The position numbers and the translations under genes are program-made. From positions 14,367,585 through 14,431,584 of the forward strand of contig JAKOON010000012.1 of the NCBI GenBank assembly GCA_022577435.1: DNA of 64,000 nt, written 5' to 3'. Positions 12,573 through 24,040 of the stretch are shown here, piece after piece. The notes beneath the pieces were generated by a model. It did not search any database. It was not told the origin of the DNA and worked only from the letters and a program-made list of their open reading frames with translations. Position 1 is the stretch's first letter, and each line of letters starts with the position of its first letter. Source of the DNA: Embiotoca jacksoni (Eukaryota; Chordata; Actinopteri; Embiotocidae).

Positions 12573-14169
12573 TAATGCTCTGGGAAAATAATTTAGACAC
12601 ACCTTCTTTGGACTTTCCATGTTCCATGAGATCATGGATGGGGAAATACGGTTAGCCGTGGCCCACAGACTTAAAAAAAACAAAAAACAAAAAACAAAAA
12701 AAACGTCTGCAAATTAGCGCACCCACTGCACAGTGGGTTTTGCATCTCAACTTCAAAGCTCTCCAACGTCTTGTTGCTGCATGAAAGTATTTTGTGTTTC
12801 ACTGGAAATGACACGGTATAAATCACAGAGAAACCATAGATTTGAAGTAACGATTGTCTCAAAATGAGTGAGACTCTTACCAAATGTTCTTATTACCTGG
12901 GAAACTGCGAGTTTACACAATTAAAACTGTTTCATTTACTTCTGCTTCTCCTCTGTAGTTCACACTGTTTCACATGAAGATTTAATAGGAATGTTTCAGT
13001 GTGTTTGTCTTTCTAAAATTTTGTCTTATTATAGCATTAATTCATTACGTAACTCCAGGCTTCAGTCAACCAAATATGATATTTGGTATTCATAGTCTAC
13101 TTTTATTTTGTTACTTGTAAAAATCTACCTCAGTGGAGAAGGTGATATGCAGGTGTAGGTAGTGAGGGTTAATTTAAACAAAATGACTGATGCACTCAGT
13201 TTCAACAGGAAATATCAAGTTTTAATGTGGTTTCAGAGAAACAACAATGGCAGCGCCAGCACTGCTCAGCATACTCAAACATTTGTAGAAATACACACAA
13301 GAAAAACAAACAGACATGAATGGAATTTTGCTTTGTTTCCCTGTTTACATTTTCTTACAAATATATTTAAATATGTCGTAAAAAAGATAAGAAATATTTA
13401 CTTAAAGTTGTGTCCATTCCAAATAGACAGGTGTCCCACTTACAAAAACAGAAGTGACAGTTAACAGTTGAGTTCTCTTCCTCCATAAACAGGACAGTTC
13501 ACAGTTAATATGTTGTTTGTAGTGCAACTCAGTACTTTTATTTGTGAACCTGACTGGTTTGGTCTTCACATGCTGCTGTGGACAAAAGGATAACTTTAAA
13601 AATAAATGTCGTGTTTAGATAGGCTCTTATCACGTTACAGTGTTTTTACCATAAAATAATTAATTAAACTTGAAAACAATTCCCACTTGCAAATTGTAAA
13701 CACACAGAAATCCTTTTTGTTTTAAAACTACGTCTGTCTCTTTATATAATATATATTTTTTTTTCTTAAGTTCTGAATGTGCTTACAGTGCCTGCAAACT
13801 TTTCATCCGTCGGCATATTTGTGAACTTTGTATCATAATGCTTTCCATAATCAAAGGCATGGAGGGCTTAAAGCTTCAGATGCCAGTTAGTTACTGAGCT
13901 GTTGGTGAACAGCCAGCAGTTTAAAACAGCAGGACCCTGAATCACAGGATTTAATCTGGACACTTGTCTTTAAGAGGCTCAGATCAACCACACCTCAAGT
14001 CCAGCCTGAAAGCCTCCACAGGCTTCTGTATGTGGAGTAACCTGAGCATGGCGCACATATGATAGCACCTGCTCTATCAGGATGCATACAGTAGTGGCTA
14101 AACCACACATACTCCCTTAAGTCTTGAACTTTTGTGACTCCAAACAGGACAGGTGGTTTAACTTTGTTT
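12573..14169. other. Intergenic region and NCOA7 3' UTR
   Basis: No coding segment was recognised. An A-rich (AAAAAC)n-like run lies near 12675-12702. On the minus strand an AATAAA at 13537-13542 would give NCOA7 a 3' UTR of roughly 630 bases; this is a guess from position only. Confidence 0.4.
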
Positions 14170-15976
14170 TCATCTTGTTTTTTGAAATGTTTCCAGGCAG
14201 TTCTGCACAGTCCAGACCTCTAGGTCTTGCACTATAAAGTCTTCTTGTGTGGAGAGAGGCGCATTGTGGAAGGTAGGACAGGAAAAGCTTGCACCACGGT
14301 ACAGATCAGCATCCAGCCACAAGGCGAATCTACCCCTAAAGAACAAGAAAATTGCAGCACATTAATGTCGAATCCTTTAAAAGTTGTGTAATGTTTTATG
14401 ATAAGTTGCCTACTGTAAACTCACATATCTCACAGGTAGCCATTTTAGCGATTTGTTCATGGTCCTATTTTTCATGACTTTATGATTATTTTTTTTTTGC
14501 CTTTGTTGAGCATGTCTTTATCTCACAGGGGAAGTCAATAACCACACAACTTACCCTCCTCCACCAATCTGAAGAGATTCGAAGTTCCCACTCATGAAGT
14601 AGGAGTTCTCCCCGGTCCACCTGTATGCCTAGATCAAATTCATATGCAAGACATTAGAAACTAATACTCAAGTCCAGAGCGAATATATGAAAATATATTA
14701 AATTCTTACATATGAAAACCATATTATTATCATTTTTAAAGGCATAATTTTCCCTAGATTGTGTCTAGATTATGTTTAGTTATTTCTCTTGAAAACCAGG
14801 GCACAGGTGTTTTCTTGTATTAAAAATACACCAGTTCTGAGACTTGCTAATAGATTTAAACCAAAAATATTTCTGCTCTTACCTTGAAGTCAGGGCTGAA
14901 GCTGAACAGGAAAGTTTCTCCTGTGCCGTAGCAGTATTTACTGACTCTAAATGGATCGGATGAAAAAGCTCCAAACACCTGAAAATACGAAGACAAGAGT
15001 CCATTAAAGGAGAAATAAAGTTGATCAAGCTAACTATGTTTTTGTACTGAAAATTATTGACGACTGAAAACCAAGATGCAAACCTTTTTGTGCATGTCTT
15101 TGATGACCAGCAGCACTGGGCTGTCCAGACCAGCCATATTCCTGTACAGTGTCTTCAGGCTGCTCCCATGGACGGCTGTGCTGTAGACTAGCTGCCATTG
15201 GTAGCCTTGGGTCCTTGCTGGCATGTGAGCAGCAAGCTGTTGAAGAAGGAGATGCTAATTAAACAATGTCCTGAGAGAAAAAAAATCATCACAATTCTTT
15301 TTGGGAAAACTTTAGTCGATGGCAGCAATCAATGCAAAATTGACCAATAATCTGATTAGGTAGGTAGGTAGGTATATACTTTATTAATCCCCGAGGGGAA
15401 ATTTTTTGCTGATTAACTGCTGAGTATAACTTACTCGCTTGAGGTGGTGGTCTTCTAGCAGCTGGCTGTGGTCACTTAGGACAGGGACAACATATTCAGC
15501 TTCCCCATGGTACTCATGCTCCTCTGCCTCAGAGTTCTCAGAGTTACACAGACTCCGGCGGCGCTTAGAGTCCTTCACTGTGATAATCTGCAGGAAGGCA
15601 AAAGATGGTGAGAAAACACAAACATTCTCATGCTCTATTTTGATTTCCTTAAAATCTCCCCCACATTGCATACAGAATCGTATGGATAACTGACTCATTT
15701 ATAGACAGCGCACAGTACAACATTTGTTTTTTATGATGCTAGTTCAACACAGTCGAATCACAAGCTGATTCATACCTGAACTATGACAACCTGGCCAGAA
15801 AGCATGAATGAATGGATCATGAAAACCAAAGCTTTGAATCCCCACAGTGTTGTATCTTTAACCTCATAAATGCAGCTTCTAACATTTCTACAATATTTTG
15901 TTCTTACCACAACGTACGGCTCCACATGGTCACTGGCAAAATAAAGCACCTTAGTATTTTCTGGAAGCAGCTTCAT
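14170..15976 (-). CDS. ncoa7: NCOA7 short isoform (TLDc domain protein)
   Basis: TLDc proteins of the OXR1/NCOA7 group bind the vacuolar ATPase and protect against oxidative stress; the short human NCOA7 isoform comes from an alternative promoter. Six coding exons were read: 15908-15976, 15435-15587, 15084-15236, 14883-14978, 14555-14628 and 14170-14335. They join in phase to 236 residues (human short form about 219). The start MKLLPENTKVLYFASDHVEP aligns by position with the unique N-terminus of the human short form and splices in phase 0 into IITVKDSKRRR. The TLDc core follows: LVYSTAVHGSSLKTLYRNM, LDSPVLLVIKDM, VFGAFSSDPF, YGTGETFLFSF, WTGENSYFM, a five-glycine run, RFALWLDADLY and EDFIVQDLEVW. 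The C-terminus extends to NCLETFQKTR before TGA. An in-frame upstream ATG at 16021 is an alternative start. Confidence 0.93.
15358..15410. repeat. (TAGG)n plus conserved LINE-type tail
   Basis: A TAGG tetranucleotide run is followed by TACTTTATTAATCCC and a GGGG-containing reverse complement. The same block follows the (TAGA)n array at 29127. I read both as 3' tails of the same retrotransposon family. Confidence 0.5.
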
Positions 15977-16348
15977 AGCTCTTGATTTCTCTGTCAAGCC
16001 CTGCACTCTGTTGCACCACATGTCTGATAACCATCCCTCTTGTGCCCCATAGACTACTTTCACTCAGAGAGCTGGAAATGTCATTGGTTGGAAACTTGAG
16101 TAGGTGTCTGCTCATTGGTTATCTCAGATACTGGATAGTTTCTTTTCTCTCTAAACAGGAAAGTGAAGCACGGTCTGGGATGCAGACAGAGAGGGAGAAA
16201 GGATGTCCATATTTGGACAGTGGGATTTCCCACAAACCTCAGGGATAACTGCCAACCTCTTGGGTTACTGTAAATGACTAAAGACAGCTTTGTATTTACA
16301 CACCAGGAAGCACAGTGCTTTGGCCTAACAAAAAAAAAATGCAGTGTT

Positions 16349-16351
16349 TAA

Positions 16352-16420
<69 letters not shown>
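16349..16420. repeat. Poly-A followed by (TA)n
   Basis: About twenty A residues run into about fifty bases of alternating TA. The tract lies between the NCOA7 short-form first exon and the upstream long-form exon. Confidence 0.9.
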
Positions 16421-16425
<5 letters not shown>

Positions 16426-16462
16426 TCTTTTGTAATATAAATGTGTTTGTGCAAACACTTAC

Positions 16463-16655
16463 CTCCCAGTTTTTAGCAGCGGGGTCGGCAGGGTTGCTGA
16501 GGAGCTTGTTGATCACAGTCATGTTCTTCTCCACTACCAGATAATGCTTCTGATGTTTCTCCTTGATGAGGTAGTGAGGTTGGCAGTGCTTCTTGCTGCC
16601 TTTAGTGTAGATATCTGGTGTCCACTGCACAAAGAAGGTGTAGAGGTGGTCAACC
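16463..16655 (-). CDS. ncoa7: NCOA7 long-isoform internal exon
   Basis: This 193-bp exon reads VDHLYTFFVQWTPDIY at its start and KNWE at its end, with consensus acceptor and GTAAGT donor. In long NCOA7 the VDHLYTFFVQW block runs into KSWEIITVEEAKRR. This exon therefore splices to the IITV exon at 15435-15587 and skips the short-form first exon. The middle (KHCQPHYLIKEKHQKH) is longer than the corresponding mammalian stretch as I remember it. Most of the long isoform (LysM and GRAM-like regions) would lie further right, but no matching exons were found. Confidence 0.88.
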
Positions 16656-17523
16656 CTGTGTAGGCAAAGGGACAAAGTGAATTTTATGATTCATGAATAA
16701 GTATCCCACTGAATATCGTACCTGCTGCACATATGGATTCATTCATTTGACTTTCTATGACTTAAAAATTGATTTTAATGTAAAATGCAAAAGACATAAA
16801 TGTATCTGGAAATAAAATAAAATAATTAATTAAACTGTAGATCCATGTAAGCTGCATGTGTGAAGCATTAATGACAGCCTCAGCTCTATTTCCCACAACA
16901 CTGAAATTAAAATGTTGAACAAATGCCTGATCTGGTAGGATGTGACTGGACATGAATAGGAGGAAACTGTGGCATACGTCACATATTTTAGGCATTAATC
17001 ATGCTGGGCTGAAGTTATCTGAGGATGTAAGAGAGAATTAGGAGCCCTTTTTAACTGTCCATTTTGGAGTGCCCTGCTCTCTACAGTTTTCCATAAAAAA
17101 GCAGTTCTGGGTAATTAAGAGCTGAAATCAAGCTTCTCTTTTTCTCACTCTCTTCCTGTCACATGCACACAGGCTCAAACTCTTCGGCCGCCAGAGCTGC
17201 ACTGCAACAACCTCACCATTAAACGACTAAAATAAGTACCACCTGCTTACTTTGCACATCTGTCATAATGACTTGACCCAACACATGAACACTAAGCATT
17301 TCCATATGACTTTACATGCATTTCATTTTGATTTGACCTCTAGAAGATTGGATTCAGAAACGTTGCCTATTCACTGCTGCATCGTCTTTGCAATTCTAAA
17401 TGTACATTTCTTTTTTCCTTGAATTAGTTTGAACAAGCAAACCTGATTGAACACTAGATAAGACCACCATATTCAGGATCCAGCATGACATTCACTGCTG
17501 CCTTGAAAATTTGCTTCACTTAC

Positions 17524-17581
17524 TCTCCAACGCTGTAGGCAATTCCCATGACTGGCTGAAGACGAAGGTGTTGATGGTAAA
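17524..17581 (-). CDS. Possible further upstream exon of NCOA7 (58 bp)
   Basis: A CTTGCAG acceptor and a GAGTAAGT-type donor flank 58 bases. In the phase required to join the exon at 16655 they stay open and end in GIAYSVGE. The phase fit is correct, but the residues do not clearly match the EYWFAVPRER block expected from human NCOA7 here. It may be a fish-specific exon or a chance splice-site pair. Confidence 0.3.
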
Positions 17582-20052
17582 CTGCAAGGAGAAGGAGAGA
17601 GTTGATAGTATGGAGAGTCAGTGCTGAAGAAGCATTTCCACTCTGAGTCTCTGCCATTCCCACATTTTATACAAGCAGATCAATTGCTGAGATAAGCCCT
17701 TTGACCATTAACCCTCCCTTTCTCCCTTGACAGCTCTACATGGCTTGCACATATTCGCACAGGGATTTCACAACGGGGCTTGAAAGCTAAAGCTGGTGAC
17801 ATATTAACTTGAACTGCTCTGGGTCGCTGTCCTTAAGTTTGGCAGGAGTGCAGGCAGTTACTGTGTCAAAGTAGTGTCTCAGTGACAGTATGAGGTGGCC
17901 TGGCAGAAAGACAAAGGCCTGTGCGAGTGTGTGTCTGATTGTCGTTTTATTGTGCCTTGCTGCCTTCCTGGATGTGTGATCTGTCTTCTCATCCCATCAG
18001 TAGTGAAGAGTAAATTAATTTCTTCTCTTGTAGCTACTCTGTTTGGGTATAATTTTCTGCAACCTCACTACATTTCAGGGCACGTTTCATGCCACTACAT
18101 TCATCATTTGCTGACTACTTTCCATACAAATATTTTTTGTGGATCTATAATGAACATATAAAATATGATGCATTAATATAGTGTAGGCTGCAGGAAAGTA
18201 ACCGTGTGTATAAAGTAAACATAGTTCCACTTCAACCAGACACAGCACTGGCATGCTGCTCTTATGTAAATACACCAGTAAAAATATTCAAAAAATGACA
18301 GTGAAAGAGGGCCTTATTAATCATGAGTGTGTTTAGTTTAGTTAGCCACATTTTCTTGATAATACATACATGCACACAGATCTTGGTTCTTTGTACACTT
18401 TTGCTATTCATGGTACAATTTCTAATGCAGCATGGTACCAGGTACAGATTATTTCATTATTGTGGTTGAAGTTGCTAAAACCACTGCATCCTATTACATT
18501 CATTTCACTCTTTTACTTTCTCTCTCACACTTGTTTTTTCTCTTACAGCCTGTGTTTTCTCTCAGGTTCCTCTTCAACAGTGTAAAAGGGAAGCTGATTA
18601 ATGCATGTTTAAAGAAGGCCGTTTGTTGCATTTGGATGACGAGTGCATAAGGGCAGGATATGGTTTGTAGTAAACACATACACATTAGATGTGGGGGTCG
18701 GTCTAATGGAAAATCCCTAGTATTCATGCTAATGTATCAAGTCAAGTCAAGTGCTAATGGAACTTACTGATAGCACTTTGTAGTTTGGCTTTCTTGAAGA
18801 AATTGTATTTTCTTGATTCCTGTTGTTCTGGGTTTTGTACCCTCATGGTTGAAATGCACTTATTGTAAGTCGCTTTGGATAAACGTGTCAGCTAAATGAA
18901 ATGTAATGTAATGTCATGTAGTTTGTTTCTCAGATTGGGGGTTTGTGTAGACACAGTGATGCATATACAAACTTTGTAATCTAATGCTATATCTGTCATT
19001 TGAGGCCTTTATCTCACCCAGTCAGGATTAGTTTCAGGCTCAAGCCTTAATATCAGAATTTAGTCAATACAGCAAACCTTGATTGCAGTGTTGACTATGT
19101 CAAAATGATCAGTGTTCAATATTAGCTATTCGGACTTGATCAGTTTTCAGTGCTGACTATTATCTCTACACTTATGCTCAAACAGACTCACATAGTTTTC
19201 AGTTTTTTGTGGTCATTGGGATGACTGAGTAAACACAAATAAGCAAACTTCTACTGAGCTACAGTGGCAGCACTGTATTCAGCTGAATTACAAAATGATA
19301 AGTTATGATAATGATCCCAGTGCTCAAACACAGGTTTGTTCATGTTTAGATATCAGACCAGGAGATTACAATAGGGAGATTCAAGGGTCAACAATCTGAC
19401 TTGATTTTCTTACACAAGAGAAATAGGATGGAAGAGATCAATTGGAGACAGTGTCCGCTCTGACACACAGGCGAGATCAATAACACAAAAGACCTATATC
19501 CACACTTAAAAAGATATACAGATGTCTATGCAAACACAAGCAGACACGCATGTACTCATACACGCACACTTGGTGCATACATCCGTGTCTCTCCAGCATG
19601 TGCACACAAGTATGTCAAAAAAATCTCCACTCTTAAGGAAGGACCTTAGTTGGCTGAGAAAAGAAATAGTTCATATTTTTTTTCCCCTTGTTTATTGATG
19701 TTTTCAGTTCCTCTGTACTGCTGCTCTGTGAGTGTTTTATCAGTAGTTTTGAGTCTGTCCAATGCATCACATTTGGAAGGATGTGGGCCATGTTCTAATA
19801 GCAGTCATGCATGGGTAAATTAACTGCTCAAGTGAGACGGTATGAGCACCAAGAGAGCAAGTGTAGTGGTGAAATTTAAGATTTCTATCTTATCTCATCG
19901 ATGATTTTTTTTTTTTTTTAATAACCGTGGCATTTGAGAGAAAACTAGCATGAAAATATCTTGGTCCTCAAACCTAAAACCTAACTAAAAAAGAAAAAGT
20001 GAGAAATTTTTGACAATTTAGGAAAAGCTCAACTCGTATATGAGTGAAATGT
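17582..20052. other. Gene-poor stretch 5' of NCOA7
   Basis: No coding segment was recognised on either strand. At 18863-18917 there is a repeat tail. The missing NCOA7 5' exons were looked for here and not seen. Confidence 0.4.
18863..18917 (+). repeat. SINE/LINE-type 3' tail
   Basis: The phrase TTGTAAGTCGCTTTGGATAA followed by GTCAGCTAAATG and an AATGT-repeat tail is the familiar 3' end of a common fish retroposon. Only the tail is clearly readable. Confidence 0.6.
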
Positions 20053-20278
20053 TTAACCCTCGTGTTGTCCTTGGGTCAAAATGACCCGCAACTGTGTTCA
20101 ACCAAGTTCTATTTTATTTCTATATTTTTATATTTTTTGGGATCATTGGTCATCATTCTTTAAAGAAACCCTCACAGCCTCCTTGTCACCAATGATCCCC
20201 AAAAAATATGAAAATAAAATAGAACTTGGTTGAACACAGCTGCGGATCATTTTGACTCAAGGACAACACAAGGGTTAA
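20053..20278. mobile_element. TTAA-flanked palindromic MITE
   Basis: The 218-bp element (20057-20274) is bounded by TTAA on both sides. It begins CCCTCGTGTTGTCCTTGGGT, and its other end is nearly the exact reverse complement. The inverted repeats run for about 90 bases each, leaving only a short loop, so the whole element can fold back. A TTAA target duplication points to piggyBac- or Kolobok-type mobilisation. It encodes nothing. Confidence 0.85.
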
Positions 20279-22059
20279 GATATTATTGAGCAAAAGGCAG
20301 GTCTTAATATTTTACAGAGTGTCTCTCCTGTCCATTTAAAATGTCAGATAAATCATCCACTTTTCTTGTTTGTCATCACACGGTACAATATAAATCATGG
20401 TGGGCAATGTGTATTTGTATATACATTAACACGTGATGTTTGGGAAATTATCTTTTAAAGGCAGTTTAGTGAGACAAAGCAGACAGAATATACTGTATGG
20501 TTCACTTCATTGTAACTAAAAACAGCTGTGCTTCAGTACGAATGTGCACAGAAATTCACAACACCCAATCAGATACTGTTTGGGCCTTGTGGGTGAAGGA
20601 TATGTGTAAATGGAGCATGTACACACACAAACACACACAGACACACACTTGCACATGTCTTCATCATTTTCTTGGCAGTAGGTTGTACAGCTGATGTTGC
20701 TTCACTCTCCTCCAATTTCCAATTCCTGTAAATACTCTCTGCCCCAGATGCACGCTTCCAACCAGACATGGGAAAGCATGCGTCTGTCACACACACACAG
20801 ACTGGGACACAAACACTTGTGCAGGCATGCACACACGCACACAAACCAGCGTCACTCTGCAGGTTCACGTATGATTCCTTGCATGCATTTCATTTTTATT
20901 TGAGTCTGGAATGTAAATGCATTTAATGATTTGTCAACTATCTGATGGACGGAATCTAGAGTTGCCACTAAATATAACTTTGGAGCACAAGAGTTGGATA
21001 TGTAGCATATCACATCGCCTACTGATAGATAAAACCAAGGTTTGACGTTTTCTGTGATAGGGATCTAAGATCAGCCACGATTGCGAACTAACAAGTTTTT
21101 GCTATAAATAGCTGCGCTGGCTGTGTTTTTCCACTTCACTGTACTAGGTAAAGCGCCTGAGCCGTTATGAAGCTCCTGTCTGCTCTGATGAACACACTGC
21201 ATTTCTAATAAGTGTTTTTACAATGAAAGCATCCCACCGGTTTCCCAGTGGAATGCTTTTAGTGAGAAGCAGCTCTGATGCGGCTGATTGGTAGTAGGTA
21301 CGTGGAGGCTGCAGTGAGTCAACAAACAGGGAGTGAAAATAACCATAAAGCCACAGAGGTTTTGGGAAGAGACAAAAAAAAAAAAAAAAAAGTACTGAAA
21401 TATGATCATGTACAGACTTATTTGTCTTGTGTGAATTTAGGACCGGCATGGGTTGGCTGTGGTTGGCCCTGCTGGGAAGCTGTAATAGGAAGTATTCCAT
21501 CACGACTTGGCACGTCTTGGCCCTGCTACCTGGGCTAGTGGGCTGTCAATATTTTACTGCGGTTCAAAATTTAAACTCATTCTTTGTAACCTATTTAAAT
21601 ATAAATTTGTCATACAGTGCAATTCACTCCTGTGTCTGAAAATGACATAATCGTCCCTAATATGGAGCAGTACACGTCAGTATCTTATTCTGAAATGTGT
21701 AGCCTATAGCTTTATTGCTGTACAATTTTTTTTTTTTTTTCAAATTTGGTACTTTTAATAAGTCTTTGATGTAGTTTGGCTTTGTTAAATGCATTTTTTT
21801 TTTTTTTGCTGTTTGTTGCTGCCATTGTTACTCACCTGAATATGAGCGATAAATAAGTAGTTTGACTGTGATACCTTGAAAGAAAATAACAAGCACAAGC
21901 AAATACAGTCAGGAAAAAAAAAAAAAAAAAACATCAGGTCGTATTTGCAACAGTGCTGGCAGATAACCGTGATAGACTTAAACCAACGACATTTAAAACT
22001 GATATTTTGTTGTCATCTTTGTAATATAAATAAATATTAAAAATACAGATCGGTCAAAT
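20279..22059. other. Gene-poor stretch between MITE and Tc1 relic
   Basis: CA-containing patches (20620-20650, 20780-20840) and poly-A or poly-T runs (for example 21373-21391, 21726-21741) are present. A TATA-like CTATAAATAG at 21102-21111 precedes a short ATG frame and is discussed as a finding. No gene was recognised. Confidence 0.4.
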
Positions 22060-24040
22060 GGAAAAAGTAGGTATTCACTCCTATTTCACACCTTCAAATC
22101 CACAAAAATATAATCTGTGGTTCCAGGTGTTAAAGATCAGAATCTCCTCAGAGAGCAACAGGTGGAACCTCTTATTCAAATTTATAGGATCCAGTTTCTG
22201 GGGCTCTCTTTGCTAATGAAGTGTTTGGTTTCATCATGATAAGATATAAAGAATTCTCTAAGGCATTCAGAAAAAAGGTTGTTGATGCCTGTGAGTCTGG
22301 CAAAACATGTAAAAAGATCTCCAAATTATCCGATTTAATCATTTCACTGAAGAAATATCATCTACAAATGGTGTAGAGTTCAAGCGACAGTCAGTTTGTT
22401 CAGGACTGGCTGCCCCAACAACTTCAAATAATCTACAGGTAACTCTTGCAACTGCTGGTGTTGTTGTATCTCAAATTGTTGTCCCCAATTGTTTTCCCCG
22501 AGTCCGTTGATAGAAGCAGTCTTTAGGCATTTACCGGTCTTAGTTGATTTTTATTAAGCGTAGTTTACAAGATATCTTGGAGAGCCCAACATCAACCTGA
22601 GGTCTCTTTGTTGGATTCTGACTTCCCCCTTTCCGGCACATACACTTATACTATAGGAAGAGGTGTTACCTACAGTGAGTCGGGAACATTTGCATAGTAT
22701 GTTTGTCTCAGTACTTTTCCACTGTCCTCCGTTTGAACCACATCCCCCTTTTGATCTGATAGTGAGTTGCACCCCACTGTGACCCCAATGTGATAAGTTC
22801 CTGCATAAGCAATGTGTTCTACAATGCTTACAGTCAGTATATATTTTGAGCTTCTGTGCTAGGATATGTTTACAACAATACAACACATATATATATATAT
22901 ATATATATCATATCATATCACTTACATATAGGTCGTACCATCACTACCAATCTTAAGGTGTAGACAAAAGGCTGTGTATGTAAATGTGAGTGATACTGCT
23001 TGGCCAAACCAAAAGGTCACAGTAGGAGGTCTGCAACCTGTGGGGTCACATACAGTTGTTCTTTGAGGCATTATCAGATGGCTGTCTGGAGGACTCCAGG
23101 GGGTGAAGGAAGACAACCCCCACCTCCACCAACCAACAAAGAATACATCAATATACATGACTTTTAGGTGGAAGACAACCCAAATTATATTGTATTATCG
23201 TACAACATATGAGCCCTCATATGCACTAAGCAGATCTATATTCCACAGTGTCAAAGGGTATGCATCTGCTATCAGATAGAGATTAGCTACATACATTTGA
23301 CATGTATGAGAAATGTGCCAGGAAAAAGCCTCTGCTATCCAACAAGAACTTCAGAAGAAAACGATAGTTTCCCAGTATCAGCAAGGACCAGTCTTTCTTG
23401 TTGGGACAGAGGGATTAAAGGAAAAGTTGTACACAGGAACAGTAACAATAACAGTAGGCAGGTTTGGCGCTAACCAGCTTTTCAAAAGAAGAACCCAATA
23501 CAAACTGTGAAGTCACTGAGTCAACTATGAATCCTGCATCAAAGAGTGCTTGAAGATAATGTGATGTAATCTATCTAAAAGTTGAACTGAAAGTGGATCT
23601 TTAACCTAGATCCTAGGCACATGAGCAAATCCCCCAAGGAATTACTGAAAAAGTGGAAATGATGTGAATGGCCTATAGTCAGTAAACAAAAGCCCAGATT
23701 TGAATCCCATTAAAATGTGGCAGGATTTGAAACAGGCAGTACATCCGAGAAAGCCATCAAACATCTTGCATTTAACAGACTTTTTCCTGGAAGAGTCAAA
23801 TGTCAGAGATTGGTGGACAATTATGGAAAGTGGTTGCTGGTAGTGATGAAGCTACACAGAATTACCACTTGAATATGCATCTCTCCTCAGATTTATAGCT
23901 CTTTACAGTACATTTTACCTCAATGTTGGAACTACTGGATGTGTACATTAGTCATATTTTGCACACACGTTTGCTGTATTAATTTGTGACCATAAAACAG
24001 GCTGAAAGGTTTTGGGTCTGTATATGGACAGGCAAAGACT
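22060..24040 (+). mobile_element. Decayed Tc1/mariner-like transposon with internal insertion
   Basis: Left part (about 22060-22440): helix-turn-helix-like transposase remnants, AFRKKVVDACESGKTCKKIS, then a NWSGQSVC-like block. Right part (about 23230-24010): KCARKKPLLSNKNFRRK, and near 23650 a VEMM-WPIVSKQKPRFESH-type remnant of the Tc1 hallmark WPSQSPDLNPIE-LW-DLK, still readable around SVNKSPDLNPIKMWQDLKQA with frame changes. About 800 bases between them (22440-23230) are unrelated and look like a later insertion. The element is broken by many frameshifts; clean terminal inverted repeats were not found. Confidence 0.7.
22888..22920. repeat. (TA)n / ATATC microsatellite inside the Tc1 relic
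   Basis: A short TA run followed by ATCAT repeats. Confidence 0.8.

Noticed and set aside
15770..16063. 97-codon frame starting at 16063 as the NCOA7 short-form start
   Set aside because: The first codon is GTG. The internal ATG at 15976 gives a start that lines up with the human short isoform, so the upstream part is treated as leader.
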